A DNA stretch of 64,000 nt from Bacillota bacterium (GCA_023439045.1 JAEXOY010000015.1:310001-374000); one strand, 5' to 3'; counted from the stretch's first letter, positions 26,864 to 36,379 are shown. Numbers and translations: made by a program. The notes: generated by a model not told the origin, from the sequence alone.

Positions 26864-28426
26864 ATGCAAAAGGCAAAAAAATTGATTGGTCTATTTTTAG
26901 TTCTTTGTTTCGCTATCACAATGGTAGCAGGATGCGGCGGCGGTTCATCAGCTGATTCAACTGCAGCTGATTCATCAGTAGCAACTGATTCTTCAGTTGC
27001 TCCAGCAACAGATTCTACAGCAGCACCTACAACACCTGCTATTGACACTTCAAAGGAAGTTGCTTTACAGTGGTACCAAGTTGGTAATGGTCAACCTAAG
27101 GATATGGACGCTGTTCTGGCAAAGGTAAATGAATACTTGAAGCCAAAGATCAATGCTACATTGAAGCTCAACATATTCACATGGGGTGACGACTGGGAAA
27201 AGAAGATGGCTGCAAAGGTATCTTCCGGTGAAGAGTTTGATATCACTTTCACTGCTGCTTGGGCATTAAACTATGGACAAAATGCAGCTAAGGGCGCATT
27301 TGTTGACTTAACTCCAATGATGGATACATATGCTCCAAAGACTAAGGCACTTCTTGGTGATGCAATAATCAAGGGCGCTTCAATCGATGGTAAGCTTTAT
27401 GCAATACCAACTAAGAAGGAAATGGCTCACGTATGGGGCTTTGAAATTCGTAAGGACTTAGTTGAAAAGTATGGTTTTGATCTTTCAACTATAAAGAAGT
27501 TTGAAGATATCGAACCAATGCTCAAGGTTATAAAAGAAAAAGAACCAGGTGTATATCCATTTGCATCAACAGTTGGTGAATCACCATACAGACTTCTTGA
27601 CTTTGAAAAGATGGTTGATGATAACGTTCCTGGCGCTATCTATGGCGATTACAGAGATAATAAGGTAATCAATGACTATGATACACCTGAAACAAAGGCT
27701 CTTCTCGAAACAATTAACAAGTGGTATAAAGCTGGATACATCAGAAAAGATGCTGACGCTGTTACTGACTTCTCAGCTGACTTAAAGGCTGGTAAGACAT
27801 TCTCAATCATCAGATCACTCAAGCCAGGTAAGGCTGCAGAAGATGAATTGCAATACAACCAGCCGTTAACTCAGGTTGAAATTACTGCTCCAGTATCAAC
27901 TACTCGTGAAATGACTGGTGCAATGCAGGCTATTTCTAAGACATCAAAGAATCCTGAAAGAGCTCTTATGTTCTTAGAATTAATGAACACTGACAAGGAG
28001 CTTTGCAACTTAGTTAATTTCGGTATCGAAGGAACACACTACAAGAAGGTTAACGATACTACAATTGAATCAATCAAGCCAGCTTTTGATAATTACAACA
28101 ATGGACTTCCATGGGCATTTGCTAACCAGTTTAACACATACCTCTTCCCAACAGAAGATCCTGAAAAGTGGAAGAAGTTTGACGAGTTCAACAATTCAGC
28201 TAAGATTTCAACATTAATGGGCTTCACATTCAACGCAGAACCAGTTAAGACAGAAGTTGCTGCTCTTACAGCTGTAAAGAGACAGTACTTCCCAGGTCTT
28301 GAAGTTGGTAAGGCTGATCCAGCTACAGTTCTTCCACAGATGAACAAGAAGTTTGCTGATTCAGGTCTTGACAAGGTTCTTGCTGAAATGCAGAAGCAGG
28401 TTGATGAATTCTTAGCAAAGAAGTAA
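26864..28426 (+). CDS. cuaA: cellodextrin ABC transporter substrate-binding lipoprotein
   Basis: A 520-aa extracellular binding protein (LipO/YtcQ-like, SBP family 1). The signal peptide ends in MVAGC with C24 as lipid site. It is followed by a linker of about 35 residues made almost only of Ser, Ala, Thr, Asp and Pro, a usual spacer holding the domain away from the membrane. AAGGAGGTTCACAC precedes the ATG, a strong ribosome site. Codon choice is more uniform than in neighbours, as in highly expressed genes. Unlike cuaD it shares the transcript of the permeases, so it is the transport binding protein. Confidence 0.83.
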   Translation: MQKAKKLIGLFLVLCFAITMVAGCGGGSSADSTAADSSVATDSSVAPATDSTAAPTTPAIDTSKEVALQWYQVGNGQPKDMDAVLAKVNEYLKPKINATLKLNIFTWGDDWEKKMAAKVSSGEEFDITFTAAWALNYGQNAAKGAFVDLTPMMDTYAPKTKALLGDAIIKGASIDGKLYAIPTKKEMAHVWGFEIRKDLVEKYGFDLSTIKKFEDIEPMLKVIKEKEPGVYPFASTVGESPYRLLDFEKMVDDNVPGAIYGDYRDNKVINDYDTPETKALLETINKWYKAGYIRKDADAVTDFSADLKAGKTFSIIRSLKPGKAAEDELQYNQPLTQVEITAPVSTTREMTGAMQAISKTSKNPERALMFLELMNTDKELCNLVNFGIEGTHYKKVNDTTIESIKPAFDNYNNGLPWAFANQFNTYLFPTEDPEKWKKFDEFNNSAKISTLMGFTFNAEPVKTEVAALTAVKRQYFPGLEVGKADPATVLPQMNKKFADSGLDKVLAEMQKQVDEFLAKK

Positions 28427-28452
28427 TTGACTGAGCTAAAAATAAAAATCTA

Positions 28453-28516
28453 GGCATTATGGACTACAGCTGTGATGCCAGCAAAAAATAAATGGGGCTA
28501 GCGCTAGCGCTAGCCC
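28453..28516 (+). terminator. two hairpins after cuaA, one a perfect 22-bp palindrome
   Basis: GGCAT at 28453-28457 pairs with ATGCC at 28475-28479. Then 28495-28516 is a perfect palindrome built of three GCTAGC units flanked by GG and CC, followed by TGTTTTA. Together they could limit read-through and protect the cuaA message. The palindrome could also be an operator for the LacI-type protein encoded 32 bp later (inference). Confidence 0.55.
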
Positions 28517-28547
28517 TGTTTTATACTATAAATGTTACAGTAAAATA

Positions 28548-29621
28548 ATGGAAGGCGTTTTGAGTTTAGATCATATGAAGAGTGAAGAGATTGCAAAAAT
28601 TGCAGGTGTATCTAGAAGTACAGTGTCAAGGGTCATTAATAATTATTCAAATGTGCCAGATGAAACTAGAGATAAGGTTTTAAAGGTTATAGAAGAATAT
28701 AATTATCAACCCAACAATTGTGCAAGGGTATTGGCTGGTAAAAAGAGTGATACAATAGGTCTTTTTATTGTTAGCGTTGCAGATTCAAAAAATCCTATCA
28801 GATTATACAAGAACAATTATTTTACACAGTTTGTAGATGCAGTTGTTGATTGTGCCAATTCACGGGGATATTATGTTCTCGTTAACATTATTTATTGTGA
28901 AGAGGATTACAATCGAGTAAGTGAAGTCTTTCTTCAAAAGAGAATAGACGGAGGTATTATTGTTGGAACAGAAGAGAGCCTAGGCAATTTACTTACTGTT
29001 TCAAAGAATGGCTGTCCTCTTGCATTAATTGATTACGATGCGTCTGAGCTTATAGAGCATCATAGGAGCAATGATAATTTAATTATTACTTGTTCAAATG
29101 ATTATGAGGGAGCAAGTATAGCAATTGAACACCTAATTGAGTTAGGACACAAAGAAATAGCTTTACTAGCAGGTAGAATGAGCACGTTTTCTGGTAAGCA
29201 GAGATACATGGCGTATTTTGATACATTAGAGAAGCATGGGATTAAAATTAATCAGGATTATATACTACACGGTGAATTCTTACGAGAGAATACAATTAAT
29301 GAAGTTGAAAGACTTATTAAATTAGATAGATTACCTACAGCTATATTTTCTTCAAATGATGATATGGCAATAACCGCAATTGAGCTGTTTAAGCAGAACG
29401 GCATAAGAGTTCCAGAAGACATTTCCATTATTGGATTTGATAATATACCTATGTCTTCATTAATAAAACCTGCATTATCAACAGTTTCAATACCATTTTT
29501 TGATATAGTAAATTGCACTGTCAATGGACTAATATCCAAGATTGAAAGCAAAGAAAAGCGATTTGAGCATAATAGCTACTCAACAGAGCTTATTATAAGA
29601 GAGACCTGCTCAAGGATATAA
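28548..29621 (+). CDS. LacI-family transcriptional regulator inside the cua operon
   Basis: A 357-aa repressor-type protein. The N-terminal helix-turn-helix is EEIAKIAGVSRSTVSRVINNY followed by the hinge helix (PNNCARVLAGKKSDTIGLF), and the ligand-binding domain is of the ribose-binding type. The start is uncertain: ATG 28548 lacks a good ribosome site, TTG 28560 and ATG 28575 are alternatives, and the HTH begins right after the latter. It sits between the binding protein and the phosphorylase, on the same strand. The likely ligand is a cellodextrin, cellobiose or glucose-1-phosphate, and its target could be this operon or another sugar operon (inference). Confidence 0.85.
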   Translation: MEGVLSLDHMKSEEIAKIAGVSRSTVSRVINNYSNVPDETRDKVLKVIEEYNYQPNNCARVLAGKKSDTIGLFIVSVADSKNPIRLYKNNYFTQFVDAVVDCANSRGYYVLVNIIYCEEDYNRVSEVFLQKRIDGGIIVGTEESLGNLLTVSKNGCPLALIDYDASELIEHHRSNDNLIITCSNDYEGASIAIEHLIELGHKEIALLAGRMSTFSGKQRYMAYFDTLEKHGIKINQDYILHGEFLRENTINEVERLIKLDRLPTAIFSSNDDMAITAIELFKQNGIRVPEDISIIGFDNIPMSSLIKPALSTVSIPFFDIVNCTVNGLISKIESKEKRFEHNSYSTELIIRETCSRI

Positions 29622-29665
29622 GTATCCTTGTTCACATATTTATAAAACATGAAAGGGGATCAACA

Positions 29666-32101
29666 ATGAATTACGGTTTTTTCGATGATCAAAACAAGGA
29701 ATATGTTATTACGACTCCCAAAACGCCTTATCCATGGATAAACTACTTAGGTTCACAAGAATTTTTTAGTTTGATTTCAAATACTGCAGGTGGTTATTCT
29801 TTTTATAAGGACGCGCGTTTACGCAGAATAACAAGGTACAGATACAACAATGTACCTATCGATGTAGGAGGTAAGTATTTCTACATAAATGATAATGGTT
29901 TATTGTGGTCACCGGGTTGGTCACCAGTAAAGACTGAGCTTGATAGCTATGAGTGTAGACATGGATTGGGATATACCAAGATTACAGGTAAGAAGAATGG
30001 AATAAGTACCGAAGTATTATTCTTTGTTCCTGTTAATTTTAATGGTGAAGTTCAGAGAGTAAGAATTAAGAATGATACAAGTGAGCAAAAGAGTATTAAA
30101 CTGTTCTCATTTATTGAATTCTGCTTATGGAACGCTTACGACGACATGACAAACTTCCAAAGAAACTTCTCAACAGGTGAAGTTGAGATTGAGAAGTCAA
30201 CAATTTATCATAAGACAGAATATAAAGAAAGAAGAAATCATTTTGCATTCTATTCAGTAAATGCAGAACTCGCTGGTTTTGATACTGATAGAGATTCGTT
30301 TATTGGACTTTACAATGGCTTCAACAATCCTCAAGTTCCCGTTAGCGGTGAGCCAAGGAACTCAGTTGCTGATGGGTGGTCACCAATAGCATCACATTGC
30401 ATTGCTGTGGATTTAGCAGCGGGTGAAGAAAAAGAGTTCGACTTTATACTAGGCTATGTTGAAAATGCTCAAGAAGAGAAGTGGGAAAGTAAGGGCGTTA
30501 TAAACAAGACAAAGGCGTACGCTATGATTGAAAAGGTAGCAAATCCTGCAGGTGTTCAGAAGGCATTTGATGAACTTAATGAATATTGGAATAACCTTCT
30601 TACTCAGTATAGGGTAGAACATCCAGATGCTAAGCTTGCCAGAATGGTAAATATTTGGAACCAGTACCAGTGTATGGTTACATTTAATATGTCTAGAAGT
30701 GCATCTTATTTTGAATCAGGTATTGGTAGAGGAATGGGCTTCAGAGACTCTAATCAAGACTTGTTGGGCTTCGTACATCAGATTCCTGATAGAGCAAGAG
30801 AAAGGATTCTGGATATTGCTGCTACACAGCTAGAAACTGGAGGAGCTTACCACCAGTATCAACCGCTTACAAAGAAGGGTAACAACGAAATCGGCGGAAA
30901 CTTTAATGATGATCCACTATGGTTGATTGCAGGTGTTGCAGCCTATATTAAAGAAACAGGAGATATGGCAATACTGGACGAAATGGTTCCTTTTGATAAT
31001 GATGAAAGCAAGGCTGCGCCATTGTTTGAGCATCTCAAGAGATCCTTCTATCACGTACTGAACAACCTTGGACCACATGGATTGCCTCTTATCGGACGTG
31101 CAGACTGGAATGACTGCTTAAATCTCAATTGCTTCTCAAACACTCCTGACGAGTCCTTCCAGACAACGACAAGCAAAGAAGGTAAGGTTGCTGAATCAGT
31201 ATTTATTGCTGGTATGTTTGTATATTATGGACCTGAGTACATTAGGCTTTGCGAGCTAAAAGGCAAGAATGAGGAAGCTAAATTAGCTCTTGCTGAAGTT
31301 GATAAAATGAAGGAAACAGTTATCAAATATGGCTGGGATGGAGAATGGTTTATCCGTGCTTATGATGACAATGGCAATAAGCTTGGCAGCAAGGAGAACG
31401 AAGAGGGTAAGATATTTATTGAGTCACAGGGCTTCTGCTCAATGGCAGCTATAGGTAAGGAGTTAGGCTTTGTTGAAAAGGCTCTTGATTCAGCAAAGAA
31501 ATACCTTGATACCCCTTATGGGATGGTATTACAAAATCCGGCGTTTACAAAGTATTATATAGAATATGGAGAAATTTCCACCTATCCTGCTGGTTACAAG
31601 GAAAATGCAGGAATCTTCTGCCACAACAATCCTTGGATAGTAGCTGGTGAAACTATTATCGGCAGAGGTGACAAAGCTTTTGAATACTATTCAAAGATAG
31701 CTCCAGCTTACACAGAACATATTAGTGATATCCACAAAACTGAACCATATGTGTATGCTCAGATGATTGCAGGTAAAGATGCAAAGCGTCCAGGAGAAGC
31801 AAAGAACTCATGGCTCACTGGTACTGCTGCTTGGAATTTTGTTGCAATATCTCAGTACATTTTGGGTATTAAACCCGATTATACAGGACTTGAGATTGAT
31901 CCTTGTATACCAAAGGCTTGGGATGGCTATAAAGTTACAAGAAAGTTTAGGGGTGCTACATTTGAGATTACTGTTAGCAATCCAGATCATGTTTCAAAAG
32001 GCATAAAGAAGTTATTAGTTGACGGCAGGGAAGTTGAAGGAAATGTTATCCCAGTGTTTAATGACGCAGCGGTTCATACCGTAATTGCAATAATGGGTTA
32101 A
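29666..32101 (+). CDS. cbpA: cellobiose phosphorylase, GH94
   Basis: Cytoplasmic enzyme that splits cellobiose with phosphate into glucose-1-phosphate and glucose, saving ATP for cells that import cellodextrins. The 811 residues match the length of clostridial cellobiose phosphorylases. An N-terminal beta-sandwich (about 1-290) is followed by an alpha/alpha-barrel and a C-terminal beta domain. The catalytic region GRADWNDCLNLN is at residues 477-488, with D483 the expected general acid. No signal peptide is present. GAAAGGGG precedes the ATG. Cellobiose rather than cellodextrin preference is inferred from the operon match to R. cellulolyticum CbpA. Confidence 0.92.
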   Translation: MNYGFFDDQNKEYVITTPKTPYPWINYLGSQEFFSLISNTAGGYSFYKDARLRRITRYRYNNVPIDVGGKYFYINDNGLLWSPGWSPVKTELDSYECRHGLGYTKITGKKNGISTEVLFFVPVNFNGEVQRVRIKNDTSEQKSIKLFSFIEFCLWNAYDDMTNFQRNFSTGEVEIEKSTIYHKTEYKERRNHFAFYSVNAELAGFDTDRDSFIGLYNGFNNPQVPVSGEPRNSVADGWSPIASHCIAVDLAAGEEKEFDFILGYVENAQEEKWESKGVINKTKAYAMIEKVANPAGVQKAFDELNEYWNNLLTQYRVEHPDAKLARMVNIWNQYQCMVTFNMSRSASYFESGIGRGMGFRDSNQDLLGFVHQIPDRARERILDIAATQLETGGAYHQYQPLTKKGNNEIGGNFNDDPLWLIAGVAAYIKETGDMAILDEMVPFDNDESKAAPLFEHLKRSFYHVLNNLGPHGLPLIGRADWNDCLNLNCFSNTPDESFQTTTSKEGKVAESVFIAGMFVYYGPEYIRLCELKGKNEEAKLALAEVDKMKETVIKYGWDGEWFIRAYDDNGNKLGSKENEEGKIFIESQGFCSMAAIGKELGFVEKALDSAKKYLDTPYGMVLQNPAFTKYYIEYGEISTYPAGYKENAGIFCHNNPWIVAGETIIGRGDKAFEYYSKIAPAYTEHISDIHKTEPYVYAQMIAGKDAKRPGEAKNSWLTGTAAWNFVAISQYILGIKPDYTGLEIDPCIPKAWDGYKVTRKFRGATFEITVSNPDHVSKGIKKLLVDGREVEGNVIPVFNDAAVHTVIAIMG

Positions 32102-32438
32102 TAAATGTGACCTGATAATCCTGAACGTTTTTGGCTTTATAATTGGCTACTCGTTTTTGTTTATAATGTTAAATTGACATTATAAACAATGATATACCCC
32201 CATTTTGCAGGGCACTGAAAAACTATAGTTTTTCAGTGCCTTCCTCTTATGGGTAAAATTTTTTTTGACCTGGTGTAGTGCTTGAAAATACTTGACTAAT
32301 TGAACCCGATATATATATCATTAATTGAGATATGTAGGGTTTGATAATTTGCTAATAATATACGACTTAGAAAAATAGTAAAATATAAATACTCCATCGC
32401 ACCCAACAGAGATACAAATTATTTGGGAGGGAAGCCTT
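32102..32438 (+). other. intergenic region with two inverted repeats
   Basis: This 337-bp gap holds an 11-bp stem GTTTATAATGT/ACATTATAAAC (32159-32187). It also holds a perfect 30-bp palindrome, GGCACTGAAAAACTA and its complement (32211-32240), followed by a weak T-rich stretch. The second is the likely cbpA terminator. The rest is AT-rich with no ORF or recognised operator. Confidence 0.55.
32211..32245 (+). terminator. terminator of the cellodextrin operon
   Basis: A perfect 15-bp inverted repeat (32211-32225 and 32226-32240), with the loop formed by central A/T bases, is followed by TTCCTCTT. It is symmetric enough to work on both strands. Confidence 0.65.
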
Positions 32439-33572
32439 ATGTCAAAGGTGGCCATAGTAAAATGTGATAGTTATGACTATAAAGAAGTGCACAATGCCAT
32501 GGAAAAGGCACTAGAACTAATAGGGGCAATAAGTCTATTTAGGGAAGACGAGAAGATATTATTAAAACCAAATCTGCTAGCTGCTGATAATCCTGAAAAA
32601 TGTTCTGTAACGCACTATCAGGTTTTTAAAGCTGTTGGCCAAATATTACAGGGGACAGGGGCTTGCTTGTCATATGGTGATTCTCCTGGCATAAATAGCC
32701 CAGAGACCGCCGCAAAGAAATCTCTTATAGCATCAGCAGCCGAAGAACTAGGAATACCAATTGCTGATTTTCATAACGGGGTGGAGGCAATTAACCAAAA
32801 TGCTGTACAGAATAAAAAATTTGTTATTGCAAAAGGGGTAATGGAAGCTGACGGTCTAGTTAGCATTTCAAAGCTCAAGTCACACGGCTTTGCAAGAATG
32901 ACAGGGGCTATTAAGAACCAATTCGGTTGTATTCCGGGCGTGCTTAAAGGAGAGTTTCATGTAAAGGTACCCAATGCGATAGAATTTGCAAAAATGCTGG
33001 TGGACCTGAATTTGCTGCTTAAGCCAAGGTTATATGTCATGGATGCAATCATAGCTATGGAGGGGAACGGACCGAGAAGTGGGACTCCGAGAAAAATGGG
33101 CATGATACTGGTATCAACAGACCCTGTAGCACTGGACGCTACCGTTTGTAGAATAATTAATCTAAATCCTGAGTTTGTTCCTACAATAACATATGGAGAA
33201 GAGATGGGACTAGGGCAATACCAAGAAGCATTAATAGAGCTTGTTGGAGATGATATTGAGCAGTTCAAGGTTAATGATTTCAAGGTTGTTAGGGAACCAA
33301 TCACGCCATATACTGACAACAGGCTTGTTAGAATTGTTAAAGGTATGATTGTACCCAAGCCATATATTATAGAGCCCAAGTGTGTAAAATGCGGGATATG
33401 TGTTAATGTTTGCCCTGTCAAAGAAAAGGCACTAAAATTTGAAAAGTCAAACATGAAAACACCTCAATATGACTATAAAAAATGTATAAGGTGCTATTGC
33501 TGTCAGGAGCTTTGCCCAGAGGGTGCCATTAAGCTCAAAAAACCCATTGTGAGAAAGATTATAGGTAAATAA
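32439..33572 (+). CDS. DUF362 protein with two 4Fe-4S clusters
   Basis: A 377-aa protein with an N-terminal DUF362 domain (about residues 1-290, including KPNLLAADNP and SKLKSHGFARMTGAIKNQFG) and a C-terminal bacterial ferredoxin module. The iron-sulfur motifs are CVKCGICVNVCP at 315-326 and CIRCYCCQELCP at 349-360, each a complete set of four cysteines. Such proteins are common in anaerobes, but the reaction is unknown. No signal peptide or Tat motif is visible, so it should be cytoplasmic. It stands alone, followed by a tandem-repeat region. An oxidoreductase or maturation role is only a guess. Confidence 0.88.
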   Translation: MSKVAIVKCDSYDYKEVHNAMEKALELIGAISLFREDEKILLKPNLLAADNPEKCSVTHYQVFKAVGQILQGTGACLSYGDSPGINSPETAAKKSLIASAAEELGIPIADFHNGVEAINQNAVQNKKFVIAKGVMEADGLVSISKLKSHGFARMTGAIKNQFGCIPGVLKGEFHVKVPNAIEFAKMLVDLNLLLKPRLYVMDAIIAMEGNGPRSGTPRKMGMILVSTDPVALDATVCRIINLNPEFVPTITYGEEMGLGQYQEALIELVGDDIEQFKVNDFKVVREPITPYTDNRLVRIVKGMIVPKPYIIEPKCVKCGICVNVCPVKEKALKFEKSNMKTPQYDYKKCIRCYCCQELCPEGAIKLKKPIVRKIIGK

Positions 33573-33594
33573 GAATAATCTATTTTATAGCATA

Positions 33595-33750
33595 TAAACT
33601 GTATGTAGAGTAGCAAATAACCCGTGTATAAAGTAACATATAACCTGTATATAAAGTAGCATAACATGTATATAAAATAGCAAATAACTGGAATACAAAA
33701 TAACAAATAACTGGAATGCAAAGTAGCAAATAACTGGTTTATAAAATAAT
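33595..33750. repeat. diverged tandem repeat, unit about 23 bp, six to seven copies
   Basis: Units share a core like AAAGTAGCAAATAAC with 3-6 differences between neighbours (core starts about 33608, 33631, 33654, 33676, 33699 and 33722). They are contiguous without spacers, so this is not a CRISPR array. They fill the whole gap between the DUF362 gene and the phoR terminator. Confidence 0.85.
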
Positions 33751-33779
33751 ACAGCTCCCCTTAAAGAGGGAGCTGTATT
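33748..33779 (-). terminator. terminator overlapping the phoR stop codon
   Basis: AATACAGCTCCC (33748-33759) and GGGAGCTGTATT (33768-33779) form a perfect 12-bp stem. The phoR stop codon (complement of 33761-33763) lies in the eight-base loop. It can work in both directions and also closes the repeat region on the plus strand. Confidence 0.8.
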
Positions 33780-35554
33780 ATAAATTCTGAACCTTTTCCC
33801 GGTTCACTTATTACTCTGATATCACCACTATACAGGTTTACTATATGCTTAACTATAGAAAGCCCAAGTCCCGTACCTCCCATATTCCTGGACCTTCCCT
33901 TGTCTACTCGATGAAATCGTTCAAAAATTCTGCTTTGATGGGCCTCTGGAATTCCAATGCCAGTATCTTTAATTGAAATAACTAGTTTTCCTGAGAGCTT
34001 TTCTGCATTTATAAACACTGTACCATTTTCAAAATTGTATTTTATAGCGTTGTCAATCAGGTTTATGAGCATCTGCTTTATTCTATCCTTATTTGCAAGG
34101 ATTTCTATATTGGGATTACAATTTACCTCTAATTTTATATTCTTTTTGCTTGCAGCATTCTCAAGTATTAACATTACCTCCGAGAGTATATCCTTTAAAT
34201 AGTGTTGTGACACATTCTCGTCCTTTCTCATCGCTTCTATCTCGGAAAGTTGTAGTATATCATTTATTAGGATATATAGCCTTTCAGCTTCAATATCAAT
34301 AATATCAAGGAAGTGGGCTGCAATCTCAGTATCTTCAATAGCACCGCTTTTCAAGGTTTCAACAAAACCTCTGATGGATGTAAGCGGTGTTTTAAGTTCG
34401 TGGGATACATTAGAAACGAACTCCGTTCTCATTTGCTCTAGTTTTTTTAATGCTGTGATATCATTTAAAGCGATAATGCCACCAGAGTTTAGGTTCCCAG
34501 GTTCTACGGACTTAATTGGGCTGGTGTATATTCTATATATTTTTTCTGAGTTTGAACTAGTAGAAAGAGATAATTCCTCCATTAGCTGAACATTATTGCT
34601 TATTGTTTCATTCATATAGGAGTTTATCTTTATATTTCTGGTAATATCGCCAATGTTTTTTCCTATAATCCCAGGGCCATGGTGAACACCGAATATATTA
34701 CAAGCAATAGTATTAATAAGAATAATTTTACCCTTATTGTCTACGGCAATGATTCCACTGCTCATACTATTTATAACAGTATCAACACGTATGTTTTTAT
34801 TCATTACATCGCTTAAGGTAGAATCAAGTTTGTCTGCCATCTCATTGAAGGTTGCTGCTAATTGCCCAATTTCATCATTTGAGTTTATATCTACTCGCTT
34901 CTTATAATTTCCCCGGGATATTTCTTTAGAAATACTAATAAGTTTATAAATTGGGTCAGTGATAATATGGGATAGCTTTACCGCAAGTAGCATAGTAAAA
35001 AGTAAACCAACAAGCAGACCAATTATGGTGTAGCACAAAAAAGCTATATTTATTGAGTTAAGTTTATTTAATGGAATTGAAACCCTTACGATTATTCCCA
35101 TGTCTTTTACAGGGATAGTAACATAAATATATGTATACCCCAGAGTATTGCTGGTTCGTTGTGCAGTTCCCTCGTTTCCGGATAAAGCTTCTTGTACCTC
35201 TTTTCTGTCAAGGTGATTAGCCATGTCCTTTACATTGGTATCTGATTCACCTAGTACTGCTCCGTCGTAGCCTATAATGGTTATTCTTACAGAGGAAAGA
35301 TTATACTTGTTAATTCCATCATTGCGCTCATTAATTGTTTTAGCATATGTCTTACAAAGGCTATCATAGTCAATTAACCTATTATTATTATAGTCATTTT
35401 CAAGCTGATATACCAATAAAGACGCAATATTTCTGATATTACTCTGAGCTTCGTACTTATAGAAGTAACGTGCAAGTGCAGAAGTAAAGATTGCTGTCAC
35501 TATAATGCCAATTGCTACAAGAATGGTAGAAAATCTAATAATCCTGTTTTTCAT
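33761..35554 (-). CDS. phoR: phosphate-responsive sensor histidine kinase PhoR
   Basis: A 597-aa membrane kinase: membrane segment 1 at about residues 7-30, an extracytoplasmic sensor region to about 165, membrane segment 2 at about 170-192, a HAMP linker, and a PAS domain (about 255-360). The HisKA box is FVSNVSHELKTPLTSIRGF and the HATPase ends in GGTGLGLSIVKHIV. Assignment as PhoR rests on this architecture and on position next to phoB, phoU and pst. AGGAGG precedes the ATG. Its last codons form part of the terminator hairpin. It lies 89 bp after phoB with a hairpin between. Confidence 0.88.
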   Translation of the reverse strand: MKNRIIRFSTILVAIGIIVTAIFTSALARYFYKYEAQSNIRNIASLLVYQLENDYNNNRLIDYDSLCKTYAKTINERNDGINKYNLSSVRITIIGYDGAVLGESDTNVKDMANHLDRKEVQEALSGNEGTAQRTSNTLGYTYIYVTIPVKDMGIIVRVSIPLNKLNSINIAFLCYTIIGLLVGLLFTMLLAVKLSHIITDPIYKLISISKEISRGNYKKRVDINSNDEIGQLAATFNEMADKLDSTLSDVMNKNIRVDTVINSMSSGIIAVDNKGKIILINTIACNIFGVHHGPGIIGKNIGDITRNIKINSYMNETISNNVQLMEELSLSTSSNSEKIYRIYTSPIKSVEPGNLNSGGIIALNDITALKKLEQMRTEFVSNVSHELKTPLTSIRGFVETLKSGAIEDTEIAAHFLDIIDIEAERLYILINDILQLSEIEAMRKDENVSQHYLKDILSEVMLILENAASKKNIKLEVNCNPNIEILANKDRIKQMLINLIDNAIKYNFENGTVFINAEKLSGKLVISIKDTGIGIPEAHQSRIFERFHRVDKGRSRNMGGTGLGLSIVKHIVNLYSGDIRVISEPGKGSEFIIQLPL

Positions 35555-35601
35555 CCGTTACCTTATCCTCCTGCAAAGTTATTTATAGAATATTATACAA
35601 A

Positions 35602-35630
35602 AATTGGGGACTATATAATAGTCCCCAAAA
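35602..35630 (-). terminator. hairpin between phoB and phoR
   Basis: TTTTGGGGACTAT and ATAGTCCCCAAAA form a 13-bp stem with a three-base loop. It has T residues on either strand and may attenuate phoR relative to phoB. Confidence 0.6.
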
Positions 35631-35643
35631 TGTATTTAGGTAT

Positions 35644-36354
35644 TCATTTTGATATCACTTTGTCCGTAAACTTATAGCCAATGCCACGGATTGTTTCAAT
35701 TAGTTCTGGGCTGTCATCATTTTCTTCAATCTTTTGCCTTAAATAACGTATATGAACATCAACTGTTCTGGTTTCACCGTAATAATCAAATCCCCAGATT
35801 TTATCTAATAGATGCTCTCTTGATAGAACTTTACCTTTATTTGTCATAAGCATTTTGAGAAGCTCAAATTCTTTTAGTGGCATTTCTATTAGCTTTTCAC
35901 CCTTGTATACTTCACGTCGGGTACAATCCACTGTAATATCCCCATGCGAAATTATATCCTGCTTGGGCTCGGAGACAGTATTCACTCTACGGAACAGTGC
36001 TTTTACTCTTGCAAGCAATTCTCTGATACTGAAGGGCTTTGTAATATAGTCATCAGCGCCTAACTCAAGACCAAGTACCTTGTCAAATTCTTCACTTTTT
36101 GCAGTCAGCATTATTATAGGGATGTTTTTTGTGTTTGCATTTTGCTTTAGATTTCTACAAACCTCTAAGCCATCAATGCCAGGTAGCATTATGTCTAGAA
36201 TGAACAAATCAGGAGTATTGTCAAAGCAATGAGAGAGAAGGTTTTCACCCGAATCAAATACTGAAACCTTAAATCCATTTGCATCAAGATTATATTTTAT
36301 AAGCTGCTGAATATGCAAATCGTCTTCTACAATATAGATTACTTGCTTTGACAT
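35644..36354 (-). CDS. phoB: response regulator PhoB/PhoP, OmpR family
   Basis: A 236-aa regulator with a receiver domain (acidic residues E10, D11 and D12, phospho-acceptor D54 in LFILDIMLPG, conserved K in YITKPFS) and a C-terminal winged helix (LLKMLMTNKGKVLSREHLLDKIWG, then RTVDVHIRYLRQKIE). It is encoded in the same direction as phoR and directly after phoU, so phosphate starvation is the expected signal. It is the likely protein that reads the TTAACA-type repeats at 38044-38108 and 40155-40181. Confidence 0.9.
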   Translation of the reverse strand: MSKQVIYIVEDDLHIQQLIKYNLDANGFKVSVFDSGENLLSHCFDNTPDLFILDIMLPGIDGLEVCRNLKQNANTKNIPIIMLTAKSEEFDKVLGLELGADDYITKPFSIRELLARVKALFRRVNTVSEPKQDIISHGDITVDCTRREVYKGEKLIEMPLKEFELLKMLMTNKGKVLSREHLLDKIWGFDYYGETRTVDVHIRYLRQKIEENDDSPELIETIRGIGYKFTDKVISK

Positions 36355-36379
36355 AAAATCCCCCCTAAATGCTTATATA

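Noticed and set aside
26848..27048. Ala/Val/Glu-rich minus-strand frame over the start of cuaA
   Set aside because: Antisense of the low-complexity Ser/Ala/Asp linker of the binding protein.
33503..33721. Hydrophobic 72-aa minus-strand frame
   Set aside because: It translates the 23-bp tandem repeat and the end of the DUF362 gene; periodic Tyr/Cys/Ile content reflects the DNA repeat, and no ribosome site is seen.
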